Assembly: GCA_016190985.1 (NCBI GenBank)
Contig: JACPPI010000013.1
Coordinates: 1-64,000, forward strand
Length of the DNA: 64,000 bases
From: Opitutia bacterium
GTDB taxonomy: Bacteria; Verrucomicrobiota; Verrucomicrobiia; Opitutales; Opitutaceae
Direction: 5' to 3'
How positions within the stretch are numbered: the first letter of the stretch is position 1; each line of letters opens with the position of its first letter. Below are positions 56,112 to 64,000 of the stretch, piece after piece. The notes beneath the pieces were generated by a model. That model searched no databases. It had not been told where the DNA came from and worked only from the letters and a program-made list of their open reading frames with translations. The position numbers and the translations under genes were made by a program.

Positions 56112-57715
56112 AGTCAAACGCCGCATCCCCACGCTGGTTTGTCGCCGGTGACGTCAACGGGTTCTTCGGCCTCGTCGTCGACAACCTCGCGGTGATGTCG
56201 TTCCTCGCGACGGTGCTGGTCGGGTTGTTCAAGTTTCCCGCCGACGTCGTGTTCCTGCGCATGTTTCCGGGCACGGCCTTCGGCGTGCTGGTGGGCGACC
56301 TGATCTACACCTGGATGGCGGTGCGGCTCGCGCGGCGCACGGGCCGCGACTCCGTGACCGCGATGCCGCTTGGCGTGGACACGCCGACCACGATCGGCCT
56401 GGCGCTGCTCGTGCTCGGGCCGGCGTTCCTGAAATTCAAGCAGAACGGGCTCGACGAACACGCGGCGGCGATCGCCACCTGGCACCTGGGCATGGCCGGG
56501 ATGGTGGTCATGGGGCTGTTGAAGTTCGTGCTGTCCTTCGCCGGGGCCTGGGTCGGCCGCGTGGTGCCGCGGGCGGGCCTGCTCGGCTCCATCGCGGGCA
56601 TCGCGCTGATGCTGATCGGATTTCTGCCCATGCTGGAGGTGTTGAGCGTGCCGGTGGTCGGGTTTGTCGGGCTCGGGGTGATCTTTTATTCCGTGGTGGC
56701 CAAGCGCCGGTTGCCCTGGAACCTGCCCGGCGTGCTGGCGGCGGTGCTCTTCGGCACGGTCCTCTACTATGGGCTTGGCCCGTTGGGACTCGTGGGACCG
56801 GGGTATCACGCGCCGGGGGCCATCACTTGGCGTTTCGCCCTGCCGTTGCCCAATCTGGGATTCCTCGACGGGATGCCGGCGACGGTGCCTTACCTGCCCT
56901 TGATCCTGCCGTTCGGCCTGCTGATGGTGGTCGGCGGCATCAATGTCACCGAGAGCGCCCGGGCTGCGGGCGATGACTACAGCACGCGGGACGTCCTGCT
57001 GACGGAGGCCTTCGCGACGCTCATTGCGGGCGTCTGCGGCGGGGTCGCGCAGACCACGCCCTACATCGGCCAGCCGGCCTACAAGAAGATGGGCGCGCGG
57101 GCCGGCTACACCTTGCTCACGGGCGTCTTTGTCGGCCTTGGCGGCATGCTGGGCTATCTCTCCGGCTTGGTGGAACTGCTGCCGCTCGCCGTGCTGGCGC
57201 CCATCCTGGTCTTCGTGTCGATCGAGATCACCACCCAGGCGTTCGAGGCGACGCCGGCGCGGCACGCGGCCGCCGTGGTGTTCAGCTTTTTCCCGGCGAT
57301 CGCGCGCCTGGTCGCCATCAAGCTCGGCGACCCGGCCTATGTCGTGCCCGCGCGTTTCGCGCAGCTGCTCGGCTCGACCGAGCGCGGGTTGCCCGAGCTG
57401 GGCGTCATCGTCGCGCTGGGCAACGGCTTCATCATCACTTCGATGATCTGGGCCGCGTTCCTGGCGGCGCTGGTGGACCGGCGCAACGGCGCGGCGATCG
57501 TGAGCCTGCTGGTGGGCGCGGGCCTGACCTTGTTCGGCGTGATACATTCCGTCGAACCCGGCGGCGGGCTCTACCTGCCGTGGCACCTGGAGGGAGTGGG
57601 CCGCACCTTGGTCTGGCAGTTCACGGCCGCCTACGTCGCGTTGGCGGCGGTCGTCGCCGGGTTGAGCCTGCAGAAAGACGCGGGCGCGGGCGGCGCCGCC
57701 AGCCAGGCGGGTTGA
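56108..57715 (+). CDS. NCS2-type (AzgA-like) purine permease family protein
   Basis: A 535-residue inner-membrane transporter with about twelve to fourteen hydrophobic segments. The arrangement VNGFFGLVVDNLAVMSFLATVL, AMPLGVDTPT and INVTESARAAGDDYSTRDVLLTEAFATLIAGV, followed by GGVAQTTPYIGQPAYKKMGARAGYT, resembles the NCS2 nucleobase transporters. Its ATG overlaps the aldolase stop by 4 bp. In a methylthioadenosine/deoxyadenosine salvage operon it could move adenine or hypoxanthine; this is inference. It converges with dxs with a 6-bp gap, both stops lying in one palindrome. Confidence 0.8.
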   Translation: MKSNAASPRWFVAGDVNGFFGLVVDNLAVMSFLATVLVGLFKFPADVVFLRMFPGTAFGVLVGDLIYTWMAVRLARRTGRDSVTAMPLGVDTPTTIGLALLVLGPAFLKFKQNGLDEHAAAIATWHLGMAGMVVMGLLKFVLSFAGAWVGRVVPRAGLLGSIAGIALMLIGFLPMLEVLSVPVVGFVGLGVIFYSVVAKRRLPWNLPGVLAAVLFGTVLYYGLGPLGLVGPGYHAPGAITWRFALPLPNLGFLDGMPATVPYLPLILPFGLLMVVGGINVTESARAAGDDYSTRDVLLTEAFATLIAGVCGGVAQTTPYIGQPAYKKMGARAGYTLLTGVFVGLGGMLGYLSGLVELLPLAVLAPILVFVSIEITTQAFEATPARHAAAVVFSFFPAIARLVAIKLGDPAYVVPARFAQLLGSTERGLPELGVIVALGNGFIITSMIWAAFLAALVDRRNGAAIVSLLVGAGLTLFGVIHSVEPGGGLYLPWHLEGVGRTLVWQFTAAYVALAAVVAGLSLQKDAGAGGAASQAG

Positions 57716-57721
57716 CCGCGG

Positions 57722-59656
57722 TCAGCCGCGGTCGGCGGTGACGGAGCCGGGCTGCAAGTCGCGCCAGTGCGCCACGACGCGGTTGTAGATGTCGTCGGGG
57801 GCCAGGCCGTAGGCGGCGCGCAGGATATCCACGCTGCTGCCGTGCTCGACAAACTTGTCGGGCCAGCCGACGCGCTCGACGGCGGTGGCGCAACGGGCTT
57901 CCTGCAACGTCTCCAGCACCGCGCTGCCGAAACCGCCGGCGAGGACGTGGTCCTCCAGCGTGACAATGAGCGGCACGACGGCGGCCTGGCTGAGGAGCAG
58001 GTTGCGGTCGAGGGGCTTCACGAAACGCGCGTTGACGACGCCGACGGAGACATGCTCCTCGCGCTCGAGGCGCGCGGCGAGCCTGAGGGCCTCGGGCACC
58101 ATGTTGCCCAGCGCCCAGAGGATGATCTGCGTGCCGACCTTGAGCACCTCGGCCTGGCCGACGGGCACGAGGGCGGGCTCGGACTTGATGGGCGCACCGG
58201 TGCCGGCGCCGCGCGGATAGCGGATGAAACCCGGTCCGGGCAGTTGCAACGAGGTGTGCAGCATGTCGACCAGCTCGTCCTCGTCCTTCGGCTGCATGAC
58301 GGTGGCGTTGGGCACGCAGCGGAGGTAGGAAAGGTCGAACAGGCCGTGGTGGGTGGGGCCGTCGTTGGGCGAGAGGCCCGCGCGATCCAGGCAGAAAGTC
58401 ACGGGCAGGTTTTGCAGCGCGACGTCGTGGATGACCTGGTCGTAGGCGCGCTGGAGGAAGGTCGAGTAAATGGCGCAGACGGGGCGGAAGCCCTTGGTCG
58501 CGAGGCCGGCGGCGAAGAGCACGGCGTGCTCCTCGGCGATGCCCACGTCAAAGAACTGCCCGGGCAGCTCCTTCGCCAGCAGGGAGAGCCCCGTGCCGCT
58601 GGGCATGGCGCCGGTGATGCCGAGCACCCGCGGGTTGGCGCGGGCGAAGCGCGCGAGGGCGGAACCGAAGACATCCTGATAATTCGGCGGTGTGCCCGGG
58701 ATGGGCTTGAGGTTCTCGCCGGTCTCGGGGTCGTAGGGGCTGGCGCCGTGGAATTTCTCGGGCGAGTTGACCGCGGCGTCGAGGCCCTTGCCCTTTTTGG
58801 TCAGCACGTGGATGAGCACGGGCACGTCGCAGTGCCGGGCGAACTCGAGGTTTTTCTCCAACGCCTCGAAGTTGTGGCCGTCCACCGGCCCGAGGTAGCG
58901 CAGGCCGAATTTTTCGAACAGCGACGACTCGACGAAGAAGTCCTTCGTCTCGCGCTTCCACTTGTGGTAGACCTTGTTCATCTCCACGCCGGTCGGGAAA
59001 CTCGTGAAGAAGGCCTCGATGTCGTGGTGCAGCTTGTTGTAGGTCGGGCTGGTGCTGATGCGGTTCAGGTAGCCGGAGATGGCGCCGACGTTCTTGGCGA
59101 TGGACCACTCGTTGTCGTTGAGGATGACAATGAGGCGCTTGGTCGAGCTGACGACGTTGTTCATCGCCTCCAGGGTGATGCCGCAGGTGAAGGCCGCGTC
59201 GCCGCACACCGCGACCACGTGTTCGTGGCTGCCGCGCAGGTCGCGCGCCGTGGCCATGCCGAGCGCGGCCGACAGCGCGGTGCCGGCGTGGCCCGCGCCG
59301 AAGGCGTCGTGCGGACTCTCGGGCCGGCAAAGGAAACCCGACGCGCCGCCGGTCTTGCGGAGCTTGTGGAAGAACCCGCCCTGGCGGCCGGTGAGGAGCT
59401 TGTGGACGTAGCCCTGGTGGGCGACGTCGAACACGAGCTGGTCCTCCGGCGTGTTGAACACGCGGTGCAGCGCGATCGTCAGCTCGACGACGCCGAGGTT
59501 GGGGCCGATGTGCCCGCCGTTGCGCGAGGTGACCTCGATCAGCTCGTCGCGGATTTCCTGCGCGAGCTGCGGCAGCTGGGCGGGCGCGAGCGCCTTGACG
59601 TCGGCGGGGCCGGTGATGCCGGGCAGAAGAGGAGTGGGGGAAGTTTGGGCGCTCAT
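57722..59656 (-). CDS. dxs: 1-deoxy-D-xylulose-5-phosphate synthase
   Basis: First enzyme of the MEP isoprenoid pathway; a thiamine-diphosphate enzyme joining pyruvate and glyceraldehyde-3-phosphate. The 644 residues have NGGHIGPNLGVVELTIALH (about 46-64), SPHDAFGAGHAGTALSAALG, a GDAAFTCG cofactor motif, KGKGLDAA, the pyrimidine-binding region GIAEEHAVLFAAGLA with the catalytic Glu, and the characteristic DRAGLSPNDGPTHHG. Domain order and length are normal. Its ATG overlaps the xseB stop by 4 bp; xseB-dxs pairs are common in bacteria. Isoprenoid output also supplies the polyprenyl carrier used by the glycan locus. Confidence 0.95.
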   Translation of the reverse strand: MSAQTSPTPLLPGITGPADVKALAPAQLPQLAQEIRDELIEVTSRNGGHIGPNLGVVELTIALHRVFNTPEDQLVFDVAHQGYVHKLLTGRQGGFFHKLRKTGGASGFLCRPESPHDAFGAGHAGTALSAALGMATARDLRGSHEHVVAVCGDAAFTCGITLEAMNNVVSSTKRLIVILNDNEWSIAKNVGAISGYLNRISTSPTYNKLHHDIEAFFTSFPTGVEMNKVYHKWKRETKDFFVESSLFEKFGLRYLGPVDGHNFEALEKNLEFARHCDVPVLIHVLTKKGKGLDAAVNSPEKFHGASPYDPETGENLKPIPGTPPNYQDVFGSALARFARANPRVLGITGAMPSGTGLSLLAKELPGQFFDVGIAEEHAVLFAAGLATKGFRPVCAIYSTFLQRAYDQVIHDVALQNLPVTFCLDRAGLSPNDGPTHHGLFDLSYLRCVPNATVMQPKDEDELVDMLHTSLQLPGPGFIRYPRGAGTGAPIKSEPALVPVGQAEVLKVGTQIILWALGNMVPEALRLAARLEREEHVSVGVVNARFVKPLDRNLLLSQAAVVPLIVTLEDHVLAGGFGSAVLETLQEARCATAVERVGWPDKFVEHGSSVDILRAAYGLAPDDIYNRVVAHWRDLQPGSVTADRG

Positions 59657-59901
59657 TCCGGGCGGGTGGTTTCAAACGGCTCGAAGGCGGCGCCGCCGTC
59701 CTTGGCCTTTTTCAGCTTCTCGATCTTCAGCTCGGCCTCCTTGAGGCGGCCTTCGCAGACCTTGAGGAGCTTGCTGCCTTCCTCGTATTTGGCCAGCAGG
59801 TCGGCCAGCGGCACGTCGCCCGATTCCATCGAGTCGACGATGGCCTCGAGCTTGGCGAGCGCGGCTTCGAAACTGGGTTTGGCGGTCTTGTCGGAATCCA
59901 C
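59653..59901 (-). CDS. xseB: Exodeoxyribonuclease VII small subunit
   Basis: An 82-residue helical protein that joins XseA to form ExoVII, a single-strand DNA exonuclease. FEAALAKLEAIVDSMESGDVPLADLL and KYEEGSKLLKVCEGRLKEAELKIEKL are typical. The start is GTG 59901. xseA is not in the window. It is the first gene of the xseB-dxs operon. Confidence 0.9.
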   Translation of the reverse strand: MDSDKTAKPSFEAALAKLEAIVDSMESGDVPLADLLAKYEEGSKLLKVCEGRLKEAELKIEKLKKAKDGGAAFEPFETTRPE

Positions 59902-59907
59902 GTCGCC

Positions 59908-59935
59908 AAGATGCGACGGGCAACGGCGATTTCAA
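59908..59935 (-). promoter_or_regulatory. Possible promoter of xseB-dxs
   Basis: On the minus strand TTGAAA (59935-59930) and CATCTT (59913-59908) are 16 bp apart. The expected transcription start lies at about the GTG of xseB, which would make the message leaderless. Confidence 0.35.
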
Positions 59936-60008
59936 CCAAACATTGGGCGCGACGAGCCAGCCGGCGCTTTAGGATTGGCACGGGCGTAAACTCCTCTGCA
60001 CTGCCTGC

Positions 60009-61247
60009 ATGGATTGGCTGCTACCCACGGTCGTCACGCTCATTGGCCTGCGCCTCGCCGCCCAACTGGCGCTTGAGGCCCTGAACCGCGCGGAGGCGCG
60101 GCGCCATGCGGGCGAGAGACCCGCCGCGGTTGCCGCCGTGATGGACGATGCCACCTACGCCAAGTCGGTGGACTACACGCTCGCCAAAAGTGTCTTCGCC
60201 TCCGTCGAAACGGCGTGGGAGGTGGCGGTGCTGCTCGTCGTGTTGTTCAGCGGTCTGCTGCCGTGGCTGTGGGCGAGATTCACCGGCCTGGCACCCGGCG
60301 CGGCGTGGAGCGGCGCGCTCTTCATCGTCGGCACGATGATTTTGCTCGGCCTGCCCAACCTGCCGTTCGAGTGGTGGGCGCAGTTCCGGCTTGAGGCGCG
60401 GTTTGGCTTCAACAGGAGCACGCTTGGGCTGTGGATCACCGACCAGGTGAAGGGCCGGGTGCTCGGTCTGCTCATCGGCTTTCCGCTGGCGTGGGCGCTG
60501 CTGGCGCTCGTCGGATGGGCGGGGACGTGGTGGTGGGCCTGGGGTTTCGCGCTGCTGTTCGGGTTCCAATTGCTGCTGATCGTGCTCTACCCGAAGCTGA
60601 TCCTGCCGCTCTTCAACAAGCTCACGCCGTTGCCCGAGGGCGAGGCGCGTGCGCGGCTGCTGGCGCTGTCCGAACGCACCGGGTTCCGGGCCCGGACCAT
60701 CGAAGTGATGGACGGCTCGAAGCGCTCGGGCCACTCCAACGCGTTCTTCACGGGCTTCGGCCGCTTCCGGCGGATCGTGCTGTTCGACACGCTCATGGCG
60801 CAGCTCGCGCAGGAGGAACTCGAGGCCGTGCTCGCCCATGAGATCGGCCACTACAAGCGCGGGCACATCCCGAAGCGGTTGGCGACGATCGGCCTGATGC
60901 AGCTCGGGGCCTTTGCCGCCGTGGCGTGGTTGTCGCAGGCGCCGTGGTTCAACACCGCCTTCGGGCTGCCCGCCGGCGCCACGGCGGCGACGTTCCTGCT
61001 CTTCGGCCTGCTCGGCGGGCTCGTGACGTTCTGGTTTTCGCCGATCGGCAACCGTGTTTCGCGGAAGCACGAGTATGAGGCCGACGCCTTCGCCAAGGCC
61101 GCCATGGGCGGCGCGGCGCCCCTCGTCGGCGCGCTGCGCAAGCTGTCGCAGAAAAACCTCTCCAACCTCACGCCGCACCCGCTTTACAGCGCGGTGTATT
61201 ACTCGCACCCGACGCTGGTCGAGCGGGAGCGCGCCTTGCAGACATGA
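60009..61247 (+). CDS. M48 family metallopeptidase (Ste24/CAAX protease-like)
   Basis: A 412-residue membrane zinc protease of the M48A group. It has six to seven hydrophobic segments, the NKLTPLPEGEARARLLALSERTGF and DGSKRSGHSNAFFTGFGRFRRIVLFDTL segments typical of Ste24-like enzymes, the zinc motif HEIGH (277-281), and the downstream Glu in KHEYEADAFA. In bacteria the role is envelope protein turnover. Divergent from xseB with a 107-bp gap and overlapping the next gene by 4 bp. Confidence 0.92.
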   Translation: MDWLLPTVVTLIGLRLAAQLALEALNRAEARRHAGERPAAVAAVMDDATYAKSVDYTLAKSVFASVETAWEVAVLLVVLFSGLLPWLWARFTGLAPGAAWSGALFIVGTMILLGLPNLPFEWWAQFRLEARFGFNRSTLGLWITDQVKGRVLGLLIGFPLAWALLALVGWAGTWWWAWGFALLFGFQLLLIVLYPKLILPLFNKLTPLPEGEARARLLALSERTGFRARTIEVMDGSKRSGHSNAFFTGFGRFRRIVLFDTLMAQLAQEELEAVLAHEIGHYKRGHIPKRLATIGLMQLGAFAAVAWLSQAPWFNTAFGLPAGATAATFLLFGLLGGLVTFWFSPIGNRVSRKHEYEADAFAKAAMGGAAPLVGALRKLSQKNLSNLTPHPLYSAVYYSHPTLVERERALQT

Positions 61248-62137
61248 GACAACTGCTGGCGCTGTTCCTGTTCCAGCTCTCAGCGGCGCTGACGGCGGCG
61301 GCGCTGACGGTGGCGGCCTACAACGTGGAGAACTACACGCTGGCCGACCGGATGGTGGACGGCGTATTCCGGCCCGCCTACCCGAAGCCGGAAAAGGAGA
61401 AGATCGCACTGCGGCAGGTGATCACGGGCATGGCGCCCGACATCCTGGCCATCGAGGAAATGGGTCCGCAGGCCTTCCTCGACGACTTTCAGCGCGAGCT
61501 GAAGCAGGCCGGCCAGGATTTCCCTCATGCCGTGGTGCTGGAGGCGGCCGATGCGGACCGGCATGTCGCGGTGCTGTCGAAGGTGCCGTTCAAGGAAGTC
61601 CGCCGTCACGCCAAGGTGCCCGTGACCTACTTCGGCCAGCCTGAGGTGGTGAAGCGCGGGGTGCTGGAGGTGGTGTTTGCGACGGCGGCCGGCGATTTTT
61701 CCCTTTTCGTTGTCCACCTGAAAAGCAAGCACACCGAGCGGAAGGACGACCCGGAGTCGGCCCAGCAACGGGCGTTGGAGGCGGAGGCGGTGCGCGACCT
61801 GGTCCTGGCGCGCCATCCGGACCCGGCGAAGGGGAAATTCATCGTCTGCGGCGACTGGAATGACACCCGCAACAGCCGTCCGGTGCAGGCGATGCAGAAG
61901 CGGGGCGAGACGATCATCGGCGAACTGGTGCCCGCCGCCGATTCACGCGGCGAGGAATGGACGCACTTCTACCGCCGGGACGCCACCTACCGCCGCATCG
62001 ACTACCTCATGGTGTCGCCCGCGTTAAAATCCCTGGTGGCCGACGGGCGCGCGAAAATCTGGGACGGACCCGGCGCGCCCGCCGCCAGCGATCACCGGGC
62101 GGTCTACCTGCAGCTCAGGGTCGACCCGGTTAGGTAG
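61244..62137 (+). CDS. Endonuclease/exonuclease/phosphatase family protein, secreted
   Basis: A 297-residue EEP-superfamily enzyme with an N-terminal signal peptide (about 1-22). Metal-binding and catalytic residues are visible in AAYNVENY (Asn), AIEEMG (Glu), VVHLKSKH (His), CGDWNDT (Asp, Asn) and the final SDHRAVYL (Asp-His). The export signal suggests a periplasmic or extracellular nuclease or phosphodiesterase. Coupled to the M48 gene by a 4-bp overlap. Confidence 0.88.
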   Translation: MRQLLALFLFQLSAALTAAALTVAAYNVENYTLADRMVDGVFRPAYPKPEKEKIALRQVITGMAPDILAIEEMGPQAFLDDFQRELKQAGQDFPHAVVLEAADADRHVAVLSKVPFKEVRRHAKVPVTYFGQPEVVKRGVLEVVFATAAGDFSLFVVHLKSKHTERKDDPESAQQRALEAEAVRDLVLARHPDPAKGKFIVCGDWNDTRNSRPVQAMQKRGETIIGELVPAADSRGEEWTHFYRRDATYRRIDYLMVSPALKSLVADGRAKIWDGPGAPAASDHRAVYLQLRVDPVR

Positions 62138-62150
62138 GCCCCGCCTATTT
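62135..62150 (+). terminator. Weak terminator-like hairpin
   Basis: TAGGC (62135-62139) and GCCTA (62143-62147) with a CCC loop and trailing TTT, overlapping the stop of the EEP gene. Confidence 0.3.
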
Positions 62151-62184
62151 GCGACAAACTGCGCAAACTTTGCGGCCGGCGGCA

Positions 62185-62213
62185 TTGCAAATCACGCGCC
62201 GATCTCCTATACT
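62185..62213 (+). promoter_or_regulatory. Sigma-70 type promoter of the TonB-like gene
   Basis: TTGCAA (62185-62190) and TATACT (62208-62213) are separated by exactly 17 bp, a close match to consensus. The downstream message carries AAGGAG (62227-62232) 7 bp before the ATG. This is the clearest promoter in the window. Confidence 0.75.
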
Positions 62214-62239
62214 GCGTTTCGCAATCAAGGAGCGCATAT

Positions 62240-62989
62240 ATGAAAGACACCCTTGGCCGCATAATGGCGATTACCGGGCTGCTGCTGCCGCCCGTTCTGG
62301 CGGATGGCAAAGTGGGCGGCGGAGAGACGGGTGATAATCGGAGTTACGAGCCGATCCAGATCATCAGGACAGTCGAGCTGGCCTATCCCCAAAGGCTGCT
62401 CCAGGATTCGATCGATCAGGGCGAGACGAGCATCATGGTGATGATCAATGATGACGGGCAGCTGGTGGACTGGATGGTCACGGGTTATTCGCATCCCCTC
62501 TTCGCCAAGGAAGTGCTGGACGCCTTGGTGAAATGGCGGTTCATCCCGGCCCACTCGCAGGGCAAGCCCATTGTCACCCGCACTGAGCTGAGATTTGTGT
62601 TCAAGAACAATGCCCTGATCAGGGTGCTCTCCAATGACACCGGTTTGGTGGCGCGGCAGAGGATACTGGAGCGCAACACCGGATACTGGGCCTTTGTCTG
62701 CCCGCGGGAGAATCTCGATGCGCCGCTCGACGCCAAGGTCGAGATCGCGCCGATGCCGCCGGATCAGCTGGGCGCGACCGCCAAGGAAGGAAAGGTGGTC
62801 GTGGATTACCTGGTCGATCCGGAAGGCAAGGTGCGCATGCCCGTGATCATCACCGCCGACGACGAGGCCTTTGCCCAGTCGGTCCTGCTGGCGATCAACG
62901 AATGCCGCTACGCCGTGCCCCGGCGCGAGGGCGTGCCGGTGATCACCCGGGTGCGCAAGCAATTCACGTTTTCCCCGGTGAGCACGTAG
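62240..62989 (+). CDS. Periplasmic protein with two TonB C-terminal-like domains
   Basis: A 249-residue protein with a short signal peptide (about 1-21) and two repeats of the TonB C-terminal pattern. The first (about 45-125) has AYPQRLLQDSIDQGETSIMVMINDDGQLVDWMV and VLDALVKWRFIPAHSQGKPI; the second (about 170-249) has GKVVVDYLVDPEGKVRMPVII and LLAINECRYAVPRREGVPV. Unlike TonB it has no proline-rich linker or separate anchor, so it is not a typical energy transducer. Similar two-domain proteins recur in Opitutaceae-like genomes. A strong promoter and ribosome binding site precede it. Confidence 0.78.
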   Translation: MKDTLGRIMAITGLLLPPVLADGKVGGGETGDNRSYEPIQIIRTVELAYPQRLLQDSIDQGETSIMVMINDDGQLVDWMVTGYSHPLFAKEVLDALVKWRFIPAHSQGKPIVTRTELRFVFKNNALIRVLSNDTGLVARQRILERNTGYWAFVCPRENLDAPLDAKVEIAPMPPDQLGATAKEGKVVVDYLVDPEGKVRMPVIITADDEAFAQSVLLAINECRYAVPRREGVPVITRVRKQFTFSPVST

Positions 62990-63013
62990 TTCGCGCGTGG
63001 AACGGCCCCGCCA

Positions 63014-63038
63014 GGCGCGCTAAATAGATTTACGCGCC
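63014..63038. repeat. Small inverted repeat before the exonuclease gene
   Basis: GGCGCG (63014-63019) pairs with CGCGCC (63033-63038) around an AT-rich 13-nt loop. May terminate the TonB-like transcript. Confidence 0.35.
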
Positions 63039-63063
63039 GCGGATTTGCCGTTTGCTTCGGGCG

Positions 63064-63948
63064 ATGGCGAAATGGCTGCTGGTGGATGGCTACAACATGG
63101 CCTTCCGGGCGTTCTACGGGATGCCCGAGCTGACGCGCGCGGACGGATTTCCGACCGGCGCTTTGCACGGATGGGTGAAGACGATGTGGCGGTTGCAGGA
63201 CCAGGAGAAGCCGGACGCGATGGTGGTTTTTTTTGATCTGGGCGGTTCGCAGGACCGCTTGGCCCTGCACCCGGAATACAAGGCGCAGCGCAAGGAGACG
63301 CCCGAGCCGCTGGAGAAACAGATTCCGGTCATCAAGGAGTTGACCCGGGCCATGGGCCTGGTGGGGGTGGAGCTGGACGGGGTGGAGTCGGACGACTTGC
63401 TGGCGGCGCAGGCCCGCCTGCTGGCCGACGCGGGGCACGACGTGCTCATCGTCAGCGCCGACAAGGATTTCGCGCAGTGCGTGGACGGGCGGATCAGGAT
63501 CCTGCTGCCGCCGCCGACGGCCAATCCCAAATTGGGCTGGCGGACCCTGGACCCCGCCGGAGTCGTGGAGAAGTTCGGCGTGCCGCCGGCGCAGATCGCC
63601 GAATATCTCGCGCTGATCGGCGACACGTCGGACAACATTCCCGGCATCAACGGCGTCGGCCCGAAGACGGCGGTGAAATGGTTCGCGGAGTTCCAGACCC
63701 TGGAGGGCATCATCGCGCACGCCGCCGAGCTGAAGCCCGAGCGTTTCCGCGAAGTCGTGGCCAGGGAGGCGGGCAAACTCCGGATGAATCTGAAGCTGAC
63801 CACGCTGCGCGCCGAATCACCGTTGCCCCCCGTGGTGCCGGGTGAGCCGGCCACGGCGGCCCTGTTCCAACTGCTCGAGTCGCTTGAGATGAAGTCGTCC
63901 CTCGCCGAAGCGCGGACCCGTTACACGGGGCAGAAGGAGCTGTTCTGA
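63064..63948 (+). CDS. Stand-alone 5'-3' exonuclease (PolA N-terminal type)
   Basis: A 294-residue FEN-like 5' nuclease equivalent to the N-terminal domain of DNA polymerase I. LLVDGYNMAFRAFYGM, VVFFDLGGSQDRLALHPEYKAQR, GVESDDLLAAQA, IVSADKDFAQCVDGRIRI and GDTSDNIPGINGVGPKTAVKW (helix-hairpin-helix) carry the acidic residues that bind the two metals. No polymerase domain follows before the stop at 63948. It may process Okazaki fragments or flaps. ATG 63064 was chosen over TTG 63052. Confidence 0.9.
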   Translation: MAKWLLVDGYNMAFRAFYGMPELTRADGFPTGALHGWVKTMWRLQDQEKPDAMVVFFDLGGSQDRLALHPEYKAQRKETPEPLEKQIPVIKELTRAMGLVGVELDGVESDDLLAAQARLLADAGHDVLIVSADKDFAQCVDGRIRILLPPPTANPKLGWRTLDPAGVVEKFGVPPAQIAEYLALIGDTSDNIPGINGVGPKTAVKWFAEFQTLEGIIAHAAELKPERFREVVAREAGKLRMNLKLTTLRAESPLPPVVPGEPATAALFQLLESLEMKSSLAEARTRYTGQKELF

Positions 63949-63961
63949 GCGGTGCCGCGGC

Positions 63962-64000
63962 TCACTGGGCCGGCGGCTCGAAGATGTAGCCGATGCCGTG
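63962..64000 (-). CDS. Response regulator, C-terminal end (partial)
   Basis: Thirteen codons run from the window edge to TGA, encoding HGIGYIFEPPAQ. The pattern (V)xGxGYxFE is the typical end of the winged-helix output domain of OmpR-type response regulators. The rest lies beyond the window. Confidence 0.5.
   Translation of the reverse strand, partial: HGIGYIFEPPAQ

Noticed and set aside
57767-59989. 740-residue plus-strand frame opposite dxs and xseB
   Set aside because: Antisense shadow produced by high third-position GC; dxs motifs are decisive.

Overview
This 64 kb window is very GC-rich and gene-dense, and carries at least one PEP-CTERM protein, an adjacent DUF1501/DUF1800 pair, many short palindromic repeats between genes, and few clear Shine-Dalgarno sites. 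Together these suggest a Verrucomicrobiota chromosome, probably Opitutaceae-like. That placement is inferred from gene content and style; no rRNA is present to confirm it.

Layout. 1-1203: a broken IS110-type transposase end and an intact REP-associated (Y1/HUH) transposase gene bordered by a perfect 16-bp inverted repeat. 1308-6870: housekeeping genes serS (with a large internal in-frame deletion), tilS, ftsH and a UDP-glucose 6-dehydrogenase, with mobile palindromes between and inside them. 6871-7436: a lower-GC stretch with one small orphan gene. 7437-10180: a DUF1800-DUF1501 pair. 10224-14423: tsaB, then tig-clpP-clpX, followed by a trypsin-like PEP-CTERM protein and a membrane GT-C-like protein. 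16808-51022: a very large surface-polysaccharide locus, almost all on the minus strand and mostly joined by 1-4 bp start/stop overlaps. 51248-53942: DJ-1, an epimerase-like SDR, ybaB, recR and tRNA-Gly(CCC). 54051-57715: a small Cys/Lys-rich secreted protein, then mtnA, a FucA-type class II aldolase and an NCS2-type permease. 57722-64000: dxs-xseB, an M48 protease, an endonuclease/exonuclease/phosphatase-family protein, a double TonB-like protein, a stand-alone 5'-3' exonuclease, and the tail of a response regulator.

How the genes fit together. The polysaccharide locus holds an ABC-type O-antigen exporter (Wzm/Wzt with a C-terminal extension), a polyprenyl-phosphate sugar transferase for initiation, two Wzy/ligase-like membrane proteins, about fourteen glycosyltransferase domains including a GT11 fucosyltransferase, two acyltransferase-3 proteins, two hexapeptide acetyltransferases, a PIG-L deacetylase, three FkbM-type methyltransferases and three other methyltransferases. 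It probably builds a heavily methylated and acylated surface glycan. The upstream UDP-glucose dehydrogenase could supply UDP-glucuronate. The mtnA-aldolase pair matches the core of the MtnK-MtnA-Ald2 DHAP shunt that salvages 5'-deoxyadenosine and methylthioadenosine.

Most notable oddities: the serS lacking its coiled-coil arm and motif 1; two glycosyltransferases fused in frame across a C7 tract and a perfect 22-bp hairpin; a four-helix-bundle (23S rRNA intervening-sequence family) gene sitting between wzt and wzm with related repeats at its ends; and a lone plus-strand glycosyltransferase splitting the minus-strand polysaccharide operon.
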